Source: Neoroseomonas marina (GTDB lineage Bacteria; Pseudomonadota; Alphaproteobacteria; Acetobacterales; Acetobacteraceae). From it: a stretch of DNA of 64,000 nt. Shown piece after piece: positions 32,992-41,168 of this stretch. Both the position numbers and the translations under genes were made by a program. Position 1 is the stretch's first letter. The number at the start of each line of letters is the position of its first letter. Where the stretch lies: the NCBI RefSeq assembly GCF_012927745.1, contig NZ_JABBKX010000001.1, positions 744,001 through 808,000 of the forward strand, in the 5' to 3' direction. The notes beneath the pieces were generated by a model. That model did no database searches. It saw only the letters and a program-made list of their open reading frames with translations, and was not told the DNA's origin.

Positions 32992-34326
32992 ATGTCCGAA
33001 CGTTTCGACCTCCTTCTCCGCGGCGGGCATGTCGTGACGCCCTGGGGCGTCGAGGCGGCCGATGTCGGCGTGCGCGAGGGGCGCATCGTCACCCTGGGCA
33101 ATCTGCGCCATGCCGAGGCGGCCGAGACTGTCGATTGCGGCGGCCTGCACGTGCTGCCTGGCCTGATCGACCCCCATGTGCACCTGCGCGACCCAGGCGA
33201 TCCCGCGGTCGAGAGCATCGAGACCGGCACCAAGGCCGCCGTGCTGGGCGGCCTGACCGCCGTCTTCGACATGCCCAACACCGCGAAGTCGGTGGTCAGC
33301 CGCGACATCCTGGATGAGAAGCGCGCCTTCCTGCAGGGCCGCGCCTGGTGCGACGTCGGGCTCTATGTCGGGGCCAGCAAGAAGAACATCGCCGAGCTCG
33401 CCGAGCTCGAGCGCCAGCCCAATGTCTGCGCCATCAAGGTCTTCGCCGGATCGAGCACGGGCGACCTGCTGGTCGAGGACGATGCGAGCCTCGAGGCCGT
33501 GATGCGCTCCGGCCACCGCCGCATCTGCTACCATTCGGAGGACGAGTACCGGCTGCAGGAACGCAAGCCGATGTTCACCGTCGGCATGCCGCATCGCAAC
33601 CACATGGTCTGGCGCGACGTGGAGACGGCGCTGCTCGGCACCAGGCGGCTGATGGCGATCGCGCGCAGGACCGGTCGGCCGGCGCATATCCTGCACGTCT
33701 CGACGGCCGAGGAACTCGCCTACCTCCGCGACTTCCGCGACGTCTGCACGGTCGAGGTGCTGCTCAACCACCTCACCCAGACCGACGAGGCCTATGACCG
33801 GCTCGGCGGCTATGCGGTGATGAACCCGCCGATCCGCGACCAGCGGCACCTCGATGCCGCCTGGGCGGCGGTGAACGACGGCACGGTGGACTGCATCGGT
33901 TCCGACCACGCGCCGCATTCGCGCGAGGCGAAGGAACGCCCCTGGCCGAACACCGCGGCGGGCCTGACCGGCGTGCAGACGCTGGTGCCGCTGATGCTCG
34001 ACCACGTCACCAGCGGACGGCTGTCGATCTCCCGCCTGGTCGACCTGATGTGCGCCGGCCCGGCGCGGGTCTATGGCGCGCTGAACAAGGGGCGGCTCGC
34101 GGCCGGCTACGACGCCGACTTCACGCTGGTCGACCTCAAGCGCCAGCGCATGATCCGCAACGACTGGCTGGCGACGCCGGCCGGCTGGACGCCCTTCGAC
34201 GGCACGGTCTGCACCGGCTGGCCGGTGGGAACAATCGTGCGCGGCCAGGTCGTCATGTGGGACGACGAGGTGCTGGGCGTGCCGGTGGGCAAGCCCGTCG
34301 CCTTCGCCGACACGCTGCGCGCGTGA
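32992..34326 (+). CDS. dihydroorotase (class I)
   Basis: A 444-residue metal-dependent cyclic amidohydrolase. Metal ligands are readable: DPHVHLRDPG near 60 (His-x-His), CAIKVFAGSSTG near 148 (the carbamylated Lys), YHSEDEYR near 179, HILHVSTAEE near 233 and GSDHAPHSREAKE near 303 (catalytic Asp). It carries out the third step of pyrimidine synthesis or a closely related ring opening. It is not beside pyrB, so a salvage or hydantoin-like role remains possible. The nitroreductase start overlaps its stop (GTGA), indicating an operon. Confidence 0.85.
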   Translation: MSERFDLLLRGGHVVTPWGVEAADVGVREGRIVTLGNLRHAEAAETVDCGGLHVLPGLIDPHVHLRDPGDPAVESIETGTKAAVLGGLTAVFDMPNTAKSVVSRDILDEKRAFLQGRAWCDVGLYVGASKKNIAELAELERQPNVCAIKVFAGSSTGDLLVEDDASLEAVMRSGHRRICYHSEDEYRLQERKPMFTVGMPHRNHMVWRDVETALLGTRRLMAIARRTGRPAHILHVSTAEELAYLRDFRDVCTVEVLLNHLTQTDEAYDRLGGYAVMNPPIRDQRHLDAAWAAVNDGTVDCIGSDHAPHSREAKERPWPNTAAGLTGVQTLVPLMLDHVTSGRLSISRLVDLMCAGPARVYGALNKGRLAAGYDADFTLVDLKRQRMIRNDWLATPAGWTPFDGTVCTGWPVGTIVRGQVVMWDDEVLGVPVGKPVAFADTLRA

Positions 34327-35009
34327 ACGAGGATCCGGTCGCGGCGGCGATCACCTCCCGCCGCTCGATCCGCGCCTTCCTGCCGACGCCGGTGCCACGC
34401 GAGACGGTCGAGCGTATCCTCGACATCGCCGCGCGTGCGCCCTCGGGGACGAACATGCAGCCCTGGCGCGGCTATGCGCTCGCGGGCGAGCCGCTGCGGC
34501 GCCTGTCCGATGCGCTGGTCGCGGAGGCGCTGGCCGGCACGCCGGTCGAATCAGAATACCGCTACTACCCCGATGCCTTCTTCGAGCCCTACCTCGCCCG
34601 GCGCCGCAAGGTCGGGTGGGACATGTACGGCCTGCTCGGCATCGCGCGGGGCGAGGCGGAGAAGATGAAGCGCCAGCACGCGAAGAACTTCGACTTCTTC
34701 GGCGCGCCGGTCGGCATCGTCTTCACGATCGACCGGCGGCTCGAGATCGGGTCCTGGCTGGACTACGGCATCTTCCTCGGCAACGTGATGACGGCGGCGC
34801 GCGGGATGGGTCTCGACACCTGCCCGCAGGCGGCCTTCGCGCCGCATCACCGGACGATCCGCGCGCATCTGCCGATCCCGGAGAACGAGGTCGTGGTCTG
34901 CGGCATGGCGCTGGGCCATGCCGACCCGGATGCGCCCGTCAACGCGCTTGTCACCGATCGCGTCCCGGCGCGCGACTTCTGCGCCTTCCTCGGCTGGGAC
35001 GGCGCCTGA
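34323..35009 (+). CDS. nitroreductase-family FMN oxidoreductase
   Basis: A 228-residue FMN-dependent nitroreductase-fold protein. ITSRRSIRAFLPTPVPRETVERILDIAARAPSGTNMQPWR (10-49) is the FMN phosphate-binding start, GSWLDYGIFLGNVMTAARGMGLDTCPQAAF near 140 the dimer/FMN helix, and VVCGMALGHADPDAPVN near 188 the C-terminal motif. GTG 34323 overlaps the dihydroorotase stop, so the two are coupled; a shared role in pyrimidine or nitroaromatic metabolism is possible but unproved. Confidence 0.87.
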   Translation: MNEDPVAAAITSRRSIRAFLPTPVPRETVERILDIAARAPSGTNMQPWRGYALAGEPLRRLSDALVAEALAGTPVESEYRYYPDAFFEPYLARRRKVGWDMYGLLGIARGEAEKMKRQHAKNFDFFGAPVGIVFTIDRRLEIGSWLDYGIFLGNVMTAARGMGLDTCPQAAFAPHHRTIRAHLPIPENEVVVCGMALGHADPDAPVNALVTDRVPARDFCAFLGWDGA

Positions 35010-35023
35010 CACTGCACCCGTCG

Positions 35024-35040
35024 CGCCGCCGCAGGCGGCG
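35024..35040. terminator. hairpin after the nitroreductase gene
   Basis: CGCCGCC (35024-35030), loop GCA, GGCGGCG (35034-35040): a 7-bp stem 15 bases past the nitroreductase stop, without a T-run. Weak terminator candidate, or the first half of a double-hairpin element with 35065-35089. Confidence 0.35.
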
Positions 35041-35064
35041 TGACCGCGACAAGGAAGGGAGGGC

Positions 35065-35089
35065 GCGGGGGAGGTTCATCCTCCCCCGC
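35065..35089 (+). promoter_or_regulatory. strong hairpin just upstream of the DMT transporter start
   Basis: GCGGGGGAGG (35065-35074) pairs perfectly with CCTCCCCCGC (35080-35089) around TTCAT. It ends 8 bases before ATG 35098. The only good Shine-Dalgarno-like sequence nearby (GGGGAGG) is locked in the stem and lies too far upstream, so either translation is controlled by this fold or the hairpin is a repeat/terminator element. Confidence 0.4.
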
Positions 35090-35097
35090 ACTTCGAG

Positions 35098-35985
35098 ATG
35101 GAACCACTCACCGGCCTGGCGCTCTGGCTGCGCCTTCTGACGATCGCCGCCTTGTGGGGCGCGGCCTTCCCGCTGATCCGCTACCTCGCCGCCTACCTTC
35201 CGCCCTTCGCGCTGGCCGGCCTGCGCGGGGCGATGGCCGCCGTGGCGGTGTTCCTGTTCCTGTGGTTCCGCCGCGAGCTCCGCGGAATCTCGCGCAGCGT
35301 GCTGATCACCTCCCTCGTGCTGGGCCTGCTGAGCGGCGTGATCCCGAACACCCTGCTGCCGATGGCGTTGCAGCGGATGGAAGCGGCGCCGGCCTCGCTC
35401 GTGCAGGCGGCAGGGCCGCTGATCGTGACGCTGCTCGCGGCGCTGCTGCTGAAGGGGGAAACGCCGACGCCGCGGATGCTGGCGGGCATCGGGCTCGGCT
35501 TCCTCGGCATCTCGCTGGTGGTCGGCGCGGGCGGCCTCGGCGGCGCCAGTGCCACGGGGGCGCTGCTGGTCCTGGCCGCGACCTTCTCCTACGCGTTGAG
35601 CACCATCTGGGTGCGGCGCGCCAACCGTGGTCCGGCGGCGGCACTGGCGCTCGGCCAGCAGGCGGTCTCGGGCATCCTGTCGGGCAGCCTGGCGCTGGCG
35701 GTCGACGGCACCGGGCCGCTGGCCCAGCCCCCGCAGGTGTGGGTGGTGGCGGTGATCCTCGCCATCTTCGCGACCGCCGTGCCGCTGACCTTGTTCCTTG
35801 GCCTCGCGATGCGGGCGCGGGCGGCGGATTCCGCGATGGTCGGCTACCTGCAGCCGGTGTTCGCCACCGCGATCGCCGCGGCCTGGCTGGGCGAGGTGCC
35901 GTCATGGCACGTCATGGCGGGCGGGGGTGTCGTGCTGGCCTCGGTGTGGCTGGTCACCTCGGGCGGCGGACCGCGACGGGGCTAG
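35098..35985 (+). CDS. EamA-family (DMT superfamily) transporter
   Basis: A 295-residue inner-membrane exporter with ten hydrophobic helices in two EamA repeats of about 140 residues. The first repeat starts LTIAALWGAAFPLIRYLAAYLPPFALAGLRG; the second has LLVLAATFSYALSTIWVRRANRGPAAAL and ends AMVGYLQPVFATAIAAAWLGEVPSWHVMAGGGVVLASVWLV, the usual C-terminal signature. Relatives export amino acids or other metabolites; the substrate here is unknown. Its 3' end overlaps the convergent acyltransferase gene by 4 bases. Confidence 0.88.
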   Translation: MEPLTGLALWLRLLTIAALWGAAFPLIRYLAAYLPPFALAGLRGAMAAVAVFLFLWFRRELRGISRSVLITSLVLGLLSGVIPNTLLPMALQRMEAAPASLVQAAGPLIVTLLAALLLKGETPTPRMLAGIGLGFLGISLVVGAGGLGGASATGALLVLAATFSYALSTIWVRRANRGPAAALALGQQAVSGILSGSLALAVDGTGPLAQPPQVWVVAVILAIFATAVPLTLFLGLAMRARAADSAMVGYLQPVFATAIAAAWLGEVPSWHVMAGGGVVLASVWLVTSGGGPRRG

Positions 35986-37070
35986 AGCGCCAGCAGCCGG
36001 GCCACGCCAAGCCGCCGCGCCACCCAGGCCGCGACCAACGGCCCGCCAAGACCCACCGCCACCAGCAGCAGGATCATCATCGGGTCGGTCCAGCCCGTCA
36101 GATTCACCAGGATGATGCGCATGCCCGCGATCGCGAGGATGTGCAGCAGGTAGATCGCCATGCTGTGCCGCCCGAGAAGGGCGAGGACATCGAGCAGGAC
36201 GCCCGAGCAGCGCGCCGCGAGCAGCACGACCGCCGTGATGCCCGCCAGCGCCGCGGCGGTCCCTTCCGGCGACCAGGCCAGGCCGGCGATCTCGCCCGCC
36301 TTGAAGGTGGAAAAGCCGTCCCAGCCCACGCTGCCGATCAACCCGGCGGTCGTCCCGCCCAGCACGATCGCGCAGGCCAGCGCCATGCCTGCGGCACGGC
36401 GTGCGGGCAGGCCCGGCAACCGCGCCGACCAGCCCCGCGCGCCGAACAGGCACCCGAGCGCGAACCACGGCAGCATCATGACGCCGAAGGACAGCACGAT
36501 CGGCAAGGGGTCCGGCGCCAGCACGCGGAGCACGACCGACAGCGCCAGCATCCCCGTCGCGCCCACCAGCGGCAGCGCCGCGACGCTCACCGCCTGCACG
36601 AGGACCAACACGTAGAGGAACCAGAACTGCGACGGCGGGGCGCTGAAGAACATGCCCGTCAGCGCCCCGGGGAGGTCGCGGACCGGGGCATTCACGTAGG
36701 CTCCGGCCGCATGGATCACGAGGATCTGCACGCTGCCCCACAGGAAGTAGGGCCATACCAATCCGGACAGGGCGCGCTGCGCAATCCCGCGCGGACCCGA
36801 TTCCAGCCGGCGCGGCAGGAACAGCCCCGACAGGAAGAAGAAGAGCGGCATGTGGAAGGTGTAGATGGCCAGCATCGCGGGCCGGAACCAGTCGGCGGAG
36901 GGCGCGATCCCGGCGTCTATGAGCCCGCCGAGCGCATGTCCGATGACAACGAGGGCGATGCCGATACCCTTGGCAGCGTCCACCCAGTCGAGACGGACGA
37001 TGGCGCGCGTGGTCCGAAGCGGCTGACGAAGAGCCCCGGCGATGCCAGTGGCAGGCAACGTATGCGACAT
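35982..37070 (-). CDS. acyltransferase-3 family membrane protein
   Basis: A 362-residue integral membrane O-acyltransferase with about ten helices. RLDWVDAAKGIGIALVVIGHALGGLID near 27 carries the family's catalytic His (VIGHA), and TFHMPLFFFLSGLFLPRRL near 69 is the second signature. Such enzymes acetylate sugars, lipids or polysaccharides; this one is closest to the fucose-4-O-acetylase-like group, judged by its start. Start ATG 37070 (MSHTLPAT) was preferred over 37106. No polysaccharide genes adjoin it. Confidence 0.83.
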   Translation of the reverse strand: MSHTLPATGIAGALRQPLRTTRAIVRLDWVDAAKGIGIALVVIGHALGGLIDAGIAPSADWFRPAMLAIYTFHMPLFFFLSGLFLPRRLESGPRGIAQRALSGLVWPYFLWGSVQILVIHAAGAYVNAPVRDLPGALTGMFFSAPPSQFWFLYVLVLVQAVSVAALPLVGATGMLALSVVLRVLAPDPLPIVLSFGVMMLPWFALGCLFGARGWSARLPGLPARRAAGMALACAIVLGGTTAGLIGSVGWDGFSTFKAGEIAGLAWSPEGTAAALAGITAVVLLAARCSGVLLDVLALLGRHSMAIYLLHILAIAGMRIILVNLTGWTDPMMILLLVAVGLGGPLVAAWVARRLGVARLLAL

Positions 37071-37323
37071 GACAGGCTTGTCAGGCGATCGGGTCGTTCG
37101 CCTCAAGTCGCGGCAGGAAAAACTCTTGGCCCGACCGGGTTGCAGAGGCCGGGCCGGGACGTCGCACCGCGGGCCATCAACATCGTGTCTTGCGCGACGC
37201 GCCCGTCGCCTCTCGAAGTCTGGCAGGCCGGCGTGCCACCCATGCCGGTCATCCCCGCCGCTGCGGCGGCGCGGCCATGTGCCGGGCCGGGGATGCGCCG
37301 CACCGGAAGCGAGAGGAATACCT

Positions 37324-37848
37324 TTGTCGACATCACTCTACGATCTCAGCGTGCCGACCTTCCTGCAGACGGTGCGGGCCATCGGGGGCTTCCTGGACCG
37401 CGCCGCCGCACATTTCGCCGCGCGGGACATCGATCCCGACGACATCGTGCATGCGCGCCTCGTCGACGACATGGCGCCCTTCCATTTCCAGATCGAGGCC
37501 GCGTGGCACCATTCGGTGTGGGGTGTGGAAGCGCTGACCACGGGTGCCTTCACCCCGCCCGCGCTGGTCGGACCGGTTCCCTTCGCGGATCTGCGCGCGA
37601 TGATGGTGAAGGCGGAAACCGCGCTGGAGGCCTTCACGCCCGACGAGGTGAACGCCTGCGCCGGCAGGACGCTGGACCTCCAGATCGGTCCACGGCGCCT
37701 GGCCTTCGCGCCGGAGGCCTTCATCCTCTCCTTCTCGCTGCCGAATTTCCATTTCCACGCCGTCACGGCCTACGACCTGCTGCGGTCGCGTGGCGTGCCG
37801 ATCGGCAAGCGCGACTACGAGGGCCGGTTGCGCACCAACGCGCCCTAG
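37324..37848 (+). CDS. DUF1993 family protein
   Basis: A 174-residue protein matching DUF1993 (DinB-like four-helix fold): SLYDLSVPTFLQTVRAIGGFLDRAAAHFAARDIDP, LVDDMAPFHFQIEAAWHHSVWGVEAL and a C-terminal LPNFHFHAVTAYDLLRSRGVPIGKRDYEGRL. His residues in PFHFQ, AWHHS and HFHAV could bind a metal as in DinB relatives. Start TTG 37324 follows the ribosome site AGAGGAA by a few bases; no ATG is available before the conserved start. Function unknown. Confidence 0.82.
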   Translation: MSTSLYDLSVPTFLQTVRAIGGFLDRAAAHFAARDIDPDDIVHARLVDDMAPFHFQIEAAWHHSVWGVEALTTGAFTPPALVGPVPFADLRAMMVKAETALEAFTPDEVNACAGRTLDLQIGPRRLAFAPEAFILSFSLPNFHFHAVTAYDLLRSRGVPIGKRDYEGRLRTNAP

Positions 37849-37850
37849 GA

Positions 37851-37865
37851 CCGGACTGCGTCCGG
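37851..37865. terminator. short hairpin between convergent genes
   Basis: CCGGAC (37851-37856), loop TGC, GTCCGG (37860-37865), directly after the DUF1993 stop and before the convergent SDR stop at 37899. A short bidirectional terminator candidate. Confidence 0.35.
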
Positions 37866-37898
37866 GAGGCGGGCGGCGCATGCAGCCGTTCCGCGGCC

Positions 37899-38681
37899 TC
37901 AGCCGGCGCGATCCTTCGCCGGCATCCGCGAGAAGATCCACGCCCTGAGCGCCGGCGGCAGCGCGCCCGCGAAGCGCGCCATCGCATAGGTCGGCCAGGG
38001 GTAGGCGACGCGGACGCGGCCCCGCGCGATGCCGCCCAACGTCCGCCGCGCCGCGTCCGCCGCATCCATCAGGAACGGCATCGGGAAGCTGTTGCGCGCC
38101 GTCATCGGCGTTCGGACATAGCCTGGGCAGATGGCATGGAGGCGGATGCCGCGCAGGCGCTCCGTGGCGTCCAGCGCCTCGGCCCAGCGCTGGACCGCGG
38201 CCTTGGTCGCGCAATAGGCCGGCGCGCCGGGTGCCGCGACGAAGGCAGCCAGCGAGGCGATGACCGCCACCCGCCCCCGCACGCCATCCGCACCCGGCGC
38301 CTGCGCCGCCATCGCCTCGATCGCCGGCAGGGCGGTGTTCAGCACGCCGGTCACGTTGGTCTCGAAGATGGCGCGGGACTGCGCCGGTGGCTCCGTGGCC
38401 CCGCCGGTCCCGGCCGAGATCCCGGCATTGGCGATCACAAGGTCGAGCCGCCCCGCCCCGGCGATCCAGTCCTGCATCGCGCCGGCATCCGTCACGTCCA
38501 GCACCGCCGGCCGGACCTCCGCGCCCTGCGCCCGGCAGGCGGCGGCGGCCGCTTCCAGCCGCGCCACGTCGCGGCCCGACAGGTGCAGCACGGCCCCGGG
38601 CCGGGCGCAGGCCTCCGCCAGCGCGCGCCCAAGGCCCGAGGAGGCACCGGTGATCAGCACATGGTCCCAGGCGGCTTGCAT
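37899..38681 (-). CDS. SDR family oxidoreductase
   Basis: A 260-residue classical SDR. VLITGASSGLGRALAEACARPG near 8 binds the nucleotide, IANAGIS near 84 is the NNAG-like strand, Ser is in VAVIASLAAFVAAPG near 142, and YCATKAAVQRWAEAL near 155 has the catalytic Tyr and Lys. The region after 190 (FPMPFLMDAADAARRTLGGIARGRVRVAYPWPTY) resembles the YqjQ/DltE-type SDRs that act on lipids or fatty acids. Divergent from yicC with a 29-base gap. Substrate unknown. Confidence 0.85.
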   Translation of the reverse strand: MQAAWDHVLITGASSGLGRALAEACARPGAVLHLSGRDVARLEAAAAACRAQGAEVRPAVLDVTDAGAMQDWIAGAGRLDLVIANAGISAGTGGATEPPAQSRAIFETNVTGVLNTALPAIEAMAAQAPGADGVRGRVAVIASLAAFVAAPGAPAYCATKAAVQRWAEALDATERLRGIRLHAICPGYVRTPMTARNSFPMPFLMDAADAARRTLGGIARGRVRVAYPWPTYAMARFAGALPPALRAWIFSRMPAKDRAG

Positions 38682-38710
38682 CGGGCCCCTCCACGGTGGA
38701 GAAGCGGCGC

Positions 38711-39616
38711 ATGGCCGCCACCCCCCTCTCCTCCATGACCGGCTTCGCCCGCGACGGCGGCACGCTGCCGGACGGCACCTCCTTCGTCTGGGAAATCCGC
38801 AGCGTCAACGGCCGCGGGCTCGACGTCCGCCTGCGCCTGCCCAACGGCTTCGACGCGCTGGAGGCCCCCCTCAAGGAAGCGGCGGCGAAGGTGCTCAAGC
38901 GCGGCAACGTCTCCGCGACGCTGACCGTGAAGCGCGAGGACCGCGCGCCGCCGCGCCTCACGCCCGACCCGGCCGCACTCGACCAGGCACTGCGCCTCGC
39001 GCTCGACCTCGCCGCCCGCATCCCCGGCTGCCCGCCGCCGCGCGCCGAGGCGCTGCTGACGCTGCCCGGCGTGCTCCGCGCCGAAGCCGCCGAACCCGAC
39101 GAGGCCGAGGAGGAAGCGAAGCGCGCCACCATCGCCGCCGCCTTCACGACCGCGGTGGACGGCCTCGTCGCCTCCCGCCGCGCCGAGGGCGCGAAGCTCG
39201 CGGACATCCTGACCGTGCTGCTGGACGAGGTCGCCGCCCTGCGCGACCTCGCCGGCACCGAGGCCGCCGACCAGCCGGCCCTGCACATGGCGCGGCTGCG
39301 CGAAAGCCTCGCGGCGCTGCTCGAAGGCGAGCGCCGCGTGCCCGAGGACCGCCTTGCGCAGGAAGTCGCCCTGCTCGCGACCAAGTCGGACGTGCGGGAG
39401 GAGCTCGACCGCCTCTCCGCCCACATCGCGGAAGCCCGGCGCCTGCTGAAGAGCGGCGAGGCGATCGGCCGCAAGCTCGACTTCCTCACCCAGGAATTCG
39501 TGCGCGAGGCCAACACGCTCTGCTCGAAATCCTCGAGCACGGCGCTGACGCGCATCGGCCTCGAGCTGAAGGCGGCGATCGAACGACTCAAGGAGCAATC
39601 CGCGAATGTCGAATGA
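38711..39616 (+). CDS. YicC/YloC-family endoribonuclease
   Basis: This is a 301-residue cytosolic RNase of the YicC family. The N-terminal PLSSMTGFARDGG and WEIRSVNGRGLDVRLRLPNGFDALE (about 5-55) are the diagnostic start; the end LDFLTQEFVREANTLCSKSSSTALTRIGLELKAAIERLKEQSANVE is the DUF1732 signature. ATG 38711 is preceded by GGAGAAG; an earlier in-frame GTG at 38696 overlaps that site. Its 3' end overlaps gmk by 11 bases, the usual yicC-gmk pairing. Confidence 0.92.
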   Translation: MAATPLSSMTGFARDGGTLPDGTSFVWEIRSVNGRGLDVRLRLPNGFDALEAPLKEAAAKVLKRGNVSATLTVKREDRAPPRLTPDPAALDQALRLALDLAARIPGCPPPRAEALLTLPGVLRAEAAEPDEAEEEAKRATIAAAFTTAVDGLVASRRAEGAKLADILTVLLDEVAALRDLAGTEAADQPALHMARLRESLAALLEGERRVPEDRLAQEVALLATKSDVREELDRLSAHIAEARRLLKSGEAIGRKLDFLTQEFVREANTLCSKSSSTALTRIGLELKAAIERLKEQSANVE

Positions 39617-40241
39617 GGGCATTGCGCGGCGCGGGCTCTGCCTGGTGCTCGCCGCCGCGCCGGGGGCAGGCAAGACCTCCGTCTCCCGCGCCCTGCTCGG
39701 CACCGAGCCGGATCTCTCGCTCTCGGTCAGCGCCACCACCCGCCCGCCGCGGCCCAGCGAGCAGGAAGGCGTCCACTACTTCTTCAAGACGCCCGAGGCG
39801 TTCGACGCCATGGCCGCGCGCGGCGAGTTCCTCGAACACGCGCGCTTCCTCGGCCGCGCCTACGGCACACCGCGCGCGCCGGTCGAAGCCGCGCTCGCCG
39901 CCGGCAAGGACGTCCTGTTCGACATCGAATGGCAGGGCCACCGCCAGATGAAGGCGGCGATGCCCGAGGACGTGGTCGGCATCTTCCTCCTCCCCCCCTC
40001 CCTGCCCGACCTCGAGGCGCGCCTCCGCGGCCGTGGCCAGGACAGCGAGGTCGAGATCGCCCGCCGCATGGCCGCCGCGCGGGAAGAAATCACGCACTGG
40101 GACGAGTTCGACCACGTCGTCGTCAATCGCGACTTCGAGGCGACGGTCGCGCAAGTGCGCAGCATCCTGCACGCGGCGCGCAGCGAGCGGCGCCGCCAGC
40201 CAGGCATGTCGGACTTCATCGCGCGGTTGCTGGCGGTCTGA
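39606..40241 (+). CDS. gmk: guanylate kinase
   Basis: A 211-residue kinase that phosphorylates GMP/dGMP with ATP. The P-loop is AAAPGAGKTSVSRALL near 16, the GMP-binding region VSATTRPPRPSEQEGVHYFF near 41, and FLEHARFLGRAYGTPRAPVE near 78 is the next conserved block. The adenine/lid segment is RLRGRGQDSEVEIARRMAAAREE near 140. Coupled to yicC upstream; an AEC transporter begins 3 bases downstream. Confidence 0.95.
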   Translation: MSNEGIARRGLCLVLAAAPGAGKTSVSRALLGTEPDLSLSVSATTRPPRPSEQEGVHYFFKTPEAFDAMAARGEFLEHARFLGRAYGTPRAPVEAALAAGKDVLFDIEWQGHRQMKAAMPEDVVGIFLLPPSLPDLEARLRGRGQDSEVEIARRMAAAREEITHWDEFDHVVVNRDFEATVAQVRSILHAARSERRRQPGMSDFIARLLAV

Positions 40242-40244
40242 CGC

Positions 40245-41168
40245 TTGGGCGTCATCCTCGAGATCGTCGCACCCGTCTTCGCCATCGTCGGGCTCGGCTA
40301 CCTCGCGGCGATCCGGCGGCTGGTGGATGAGGGCGGCTTCCGTGGCCTCAACGCCTTCACCTTCAACCTCGCCGCGCCGGCGTTGCTGTTTGCCGGCGGC
40401 ACCTCGGGCCAGGTCGGCGGCGGGCCGGCGGCCTTCGCCTTCTTCTCGGCCGCGGTGGTGCTCTACGGCTTCGCGCTGTGGCTGGGGACGCGCCGGCTCG
40501 GCATGCCGCTCGCCGAAGCCGGGCTCTTCGCGCTGAACTGTACCTTCGGCAACACGGTGATGATGGGCATCCCGCTCATCGCCGCGACCTTCGGCCAACC
40601 GGGGCTGCCGATCCTGATCACCATCATCGCGCTGCATTCCATGGTGCTGCTGACGCTCGGCACCGTGGTGGCCGAGGTCGGGATGCATCGCCACGCGCCC
40701 TGGCGGCGCATCGTGCTCGCGACCCTCGCGGGCATCCTGCGCAACCCGGTGGTGGTGACGGTCTTCGTCGCGCTGGGCTGGAGCACGCTCGGCCTGCCGG
40801 TGCCCGCCGTGGCGCGCCGCACGCTCGAGATGCTGGGCGCGGCGACCCCACCCGTCGCACTGTTCTGCCTCGGTGGTTCCCTCGCTGCCTTCAGCGCGGG
40901 GCAATCCTGGCGGGAGGTCGCCTGGGCGACGGTGCTGAAGCTCGCCGCGCTGCCGCTGATGGTCTGGGGCGTCTGCGCGGCGCTCGCGCTGTCGCCGCTC
41001 GAAACCGCGGTGGCGGTGATGACCGCGGCGCTGCCGACCGGGGCGAACGCGTTCCTGCTTGCGCGGCGCTACGCCACCGGGGCGGACCGTTCGGGTGCGA
41101 CCGTGCTGGTCTCGACGCTGATCTCGGTCGCGACGCTCGCCGCCGTGCTGGCCTGGGTGAAGGGCTAG
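40245..41168 (+). CDS. AEC-family (auxin efflux carrier) transporter
   Basis: A 307-residue inner-membrane carrier with ten helices in two halves. ILEIVAPVFAIVGLGYLAAIRRL is the typical start, FALNCTFGNTVMMGIPLIAATFG near 90 the conserved crossover helix, and ALPTGANAFLLARRYATGADRSGATVLVSTLISVATLA near 263 the C-terminal signature. Relatives export malonate, malate or similar acids. Start TTG 40245 lies 3 bases after the gmk stop, so it is probably in the yicC-gmk transcript. Convergent with the cyclopropane synthase gene (4-base overlap). Confidence 0.87.
   Translation: MGVILEIVAPVFAIVGLGYLAAIRRLVDEGGFRGLNAFTFNLAAPALLFAGGTSGQVGGGPAAFAFFSAAVVLYGFALWLGTRRLGMPLAEAGLFALNCTFGNTVMMGIPLIAATFGQPGLPILITIIALHSMVLLTLGTVVAEVGMHRHAPWRRIVLATLAGILRNPVVVTVFVALGWSTLGLPVPAVARRTLEMLGAATPPVALFCLGGSLAAFSAGQSWREVAWATVLKLAALPLMVWGVCAALALSPLETAVAVMTAALPTGANAFLLARRYATGADRSGATVLVSTLISVATLAAVLAWVKG

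Noticed and set aside
35040..38738. Open frame of over 1200 codons on the plus strand
   Set aside because: It runs across four genes on both strands (DMT transporter, acyltransferase, DUF1993, SDR), each of which has clear family motifs; composition is that of a shadow frame.
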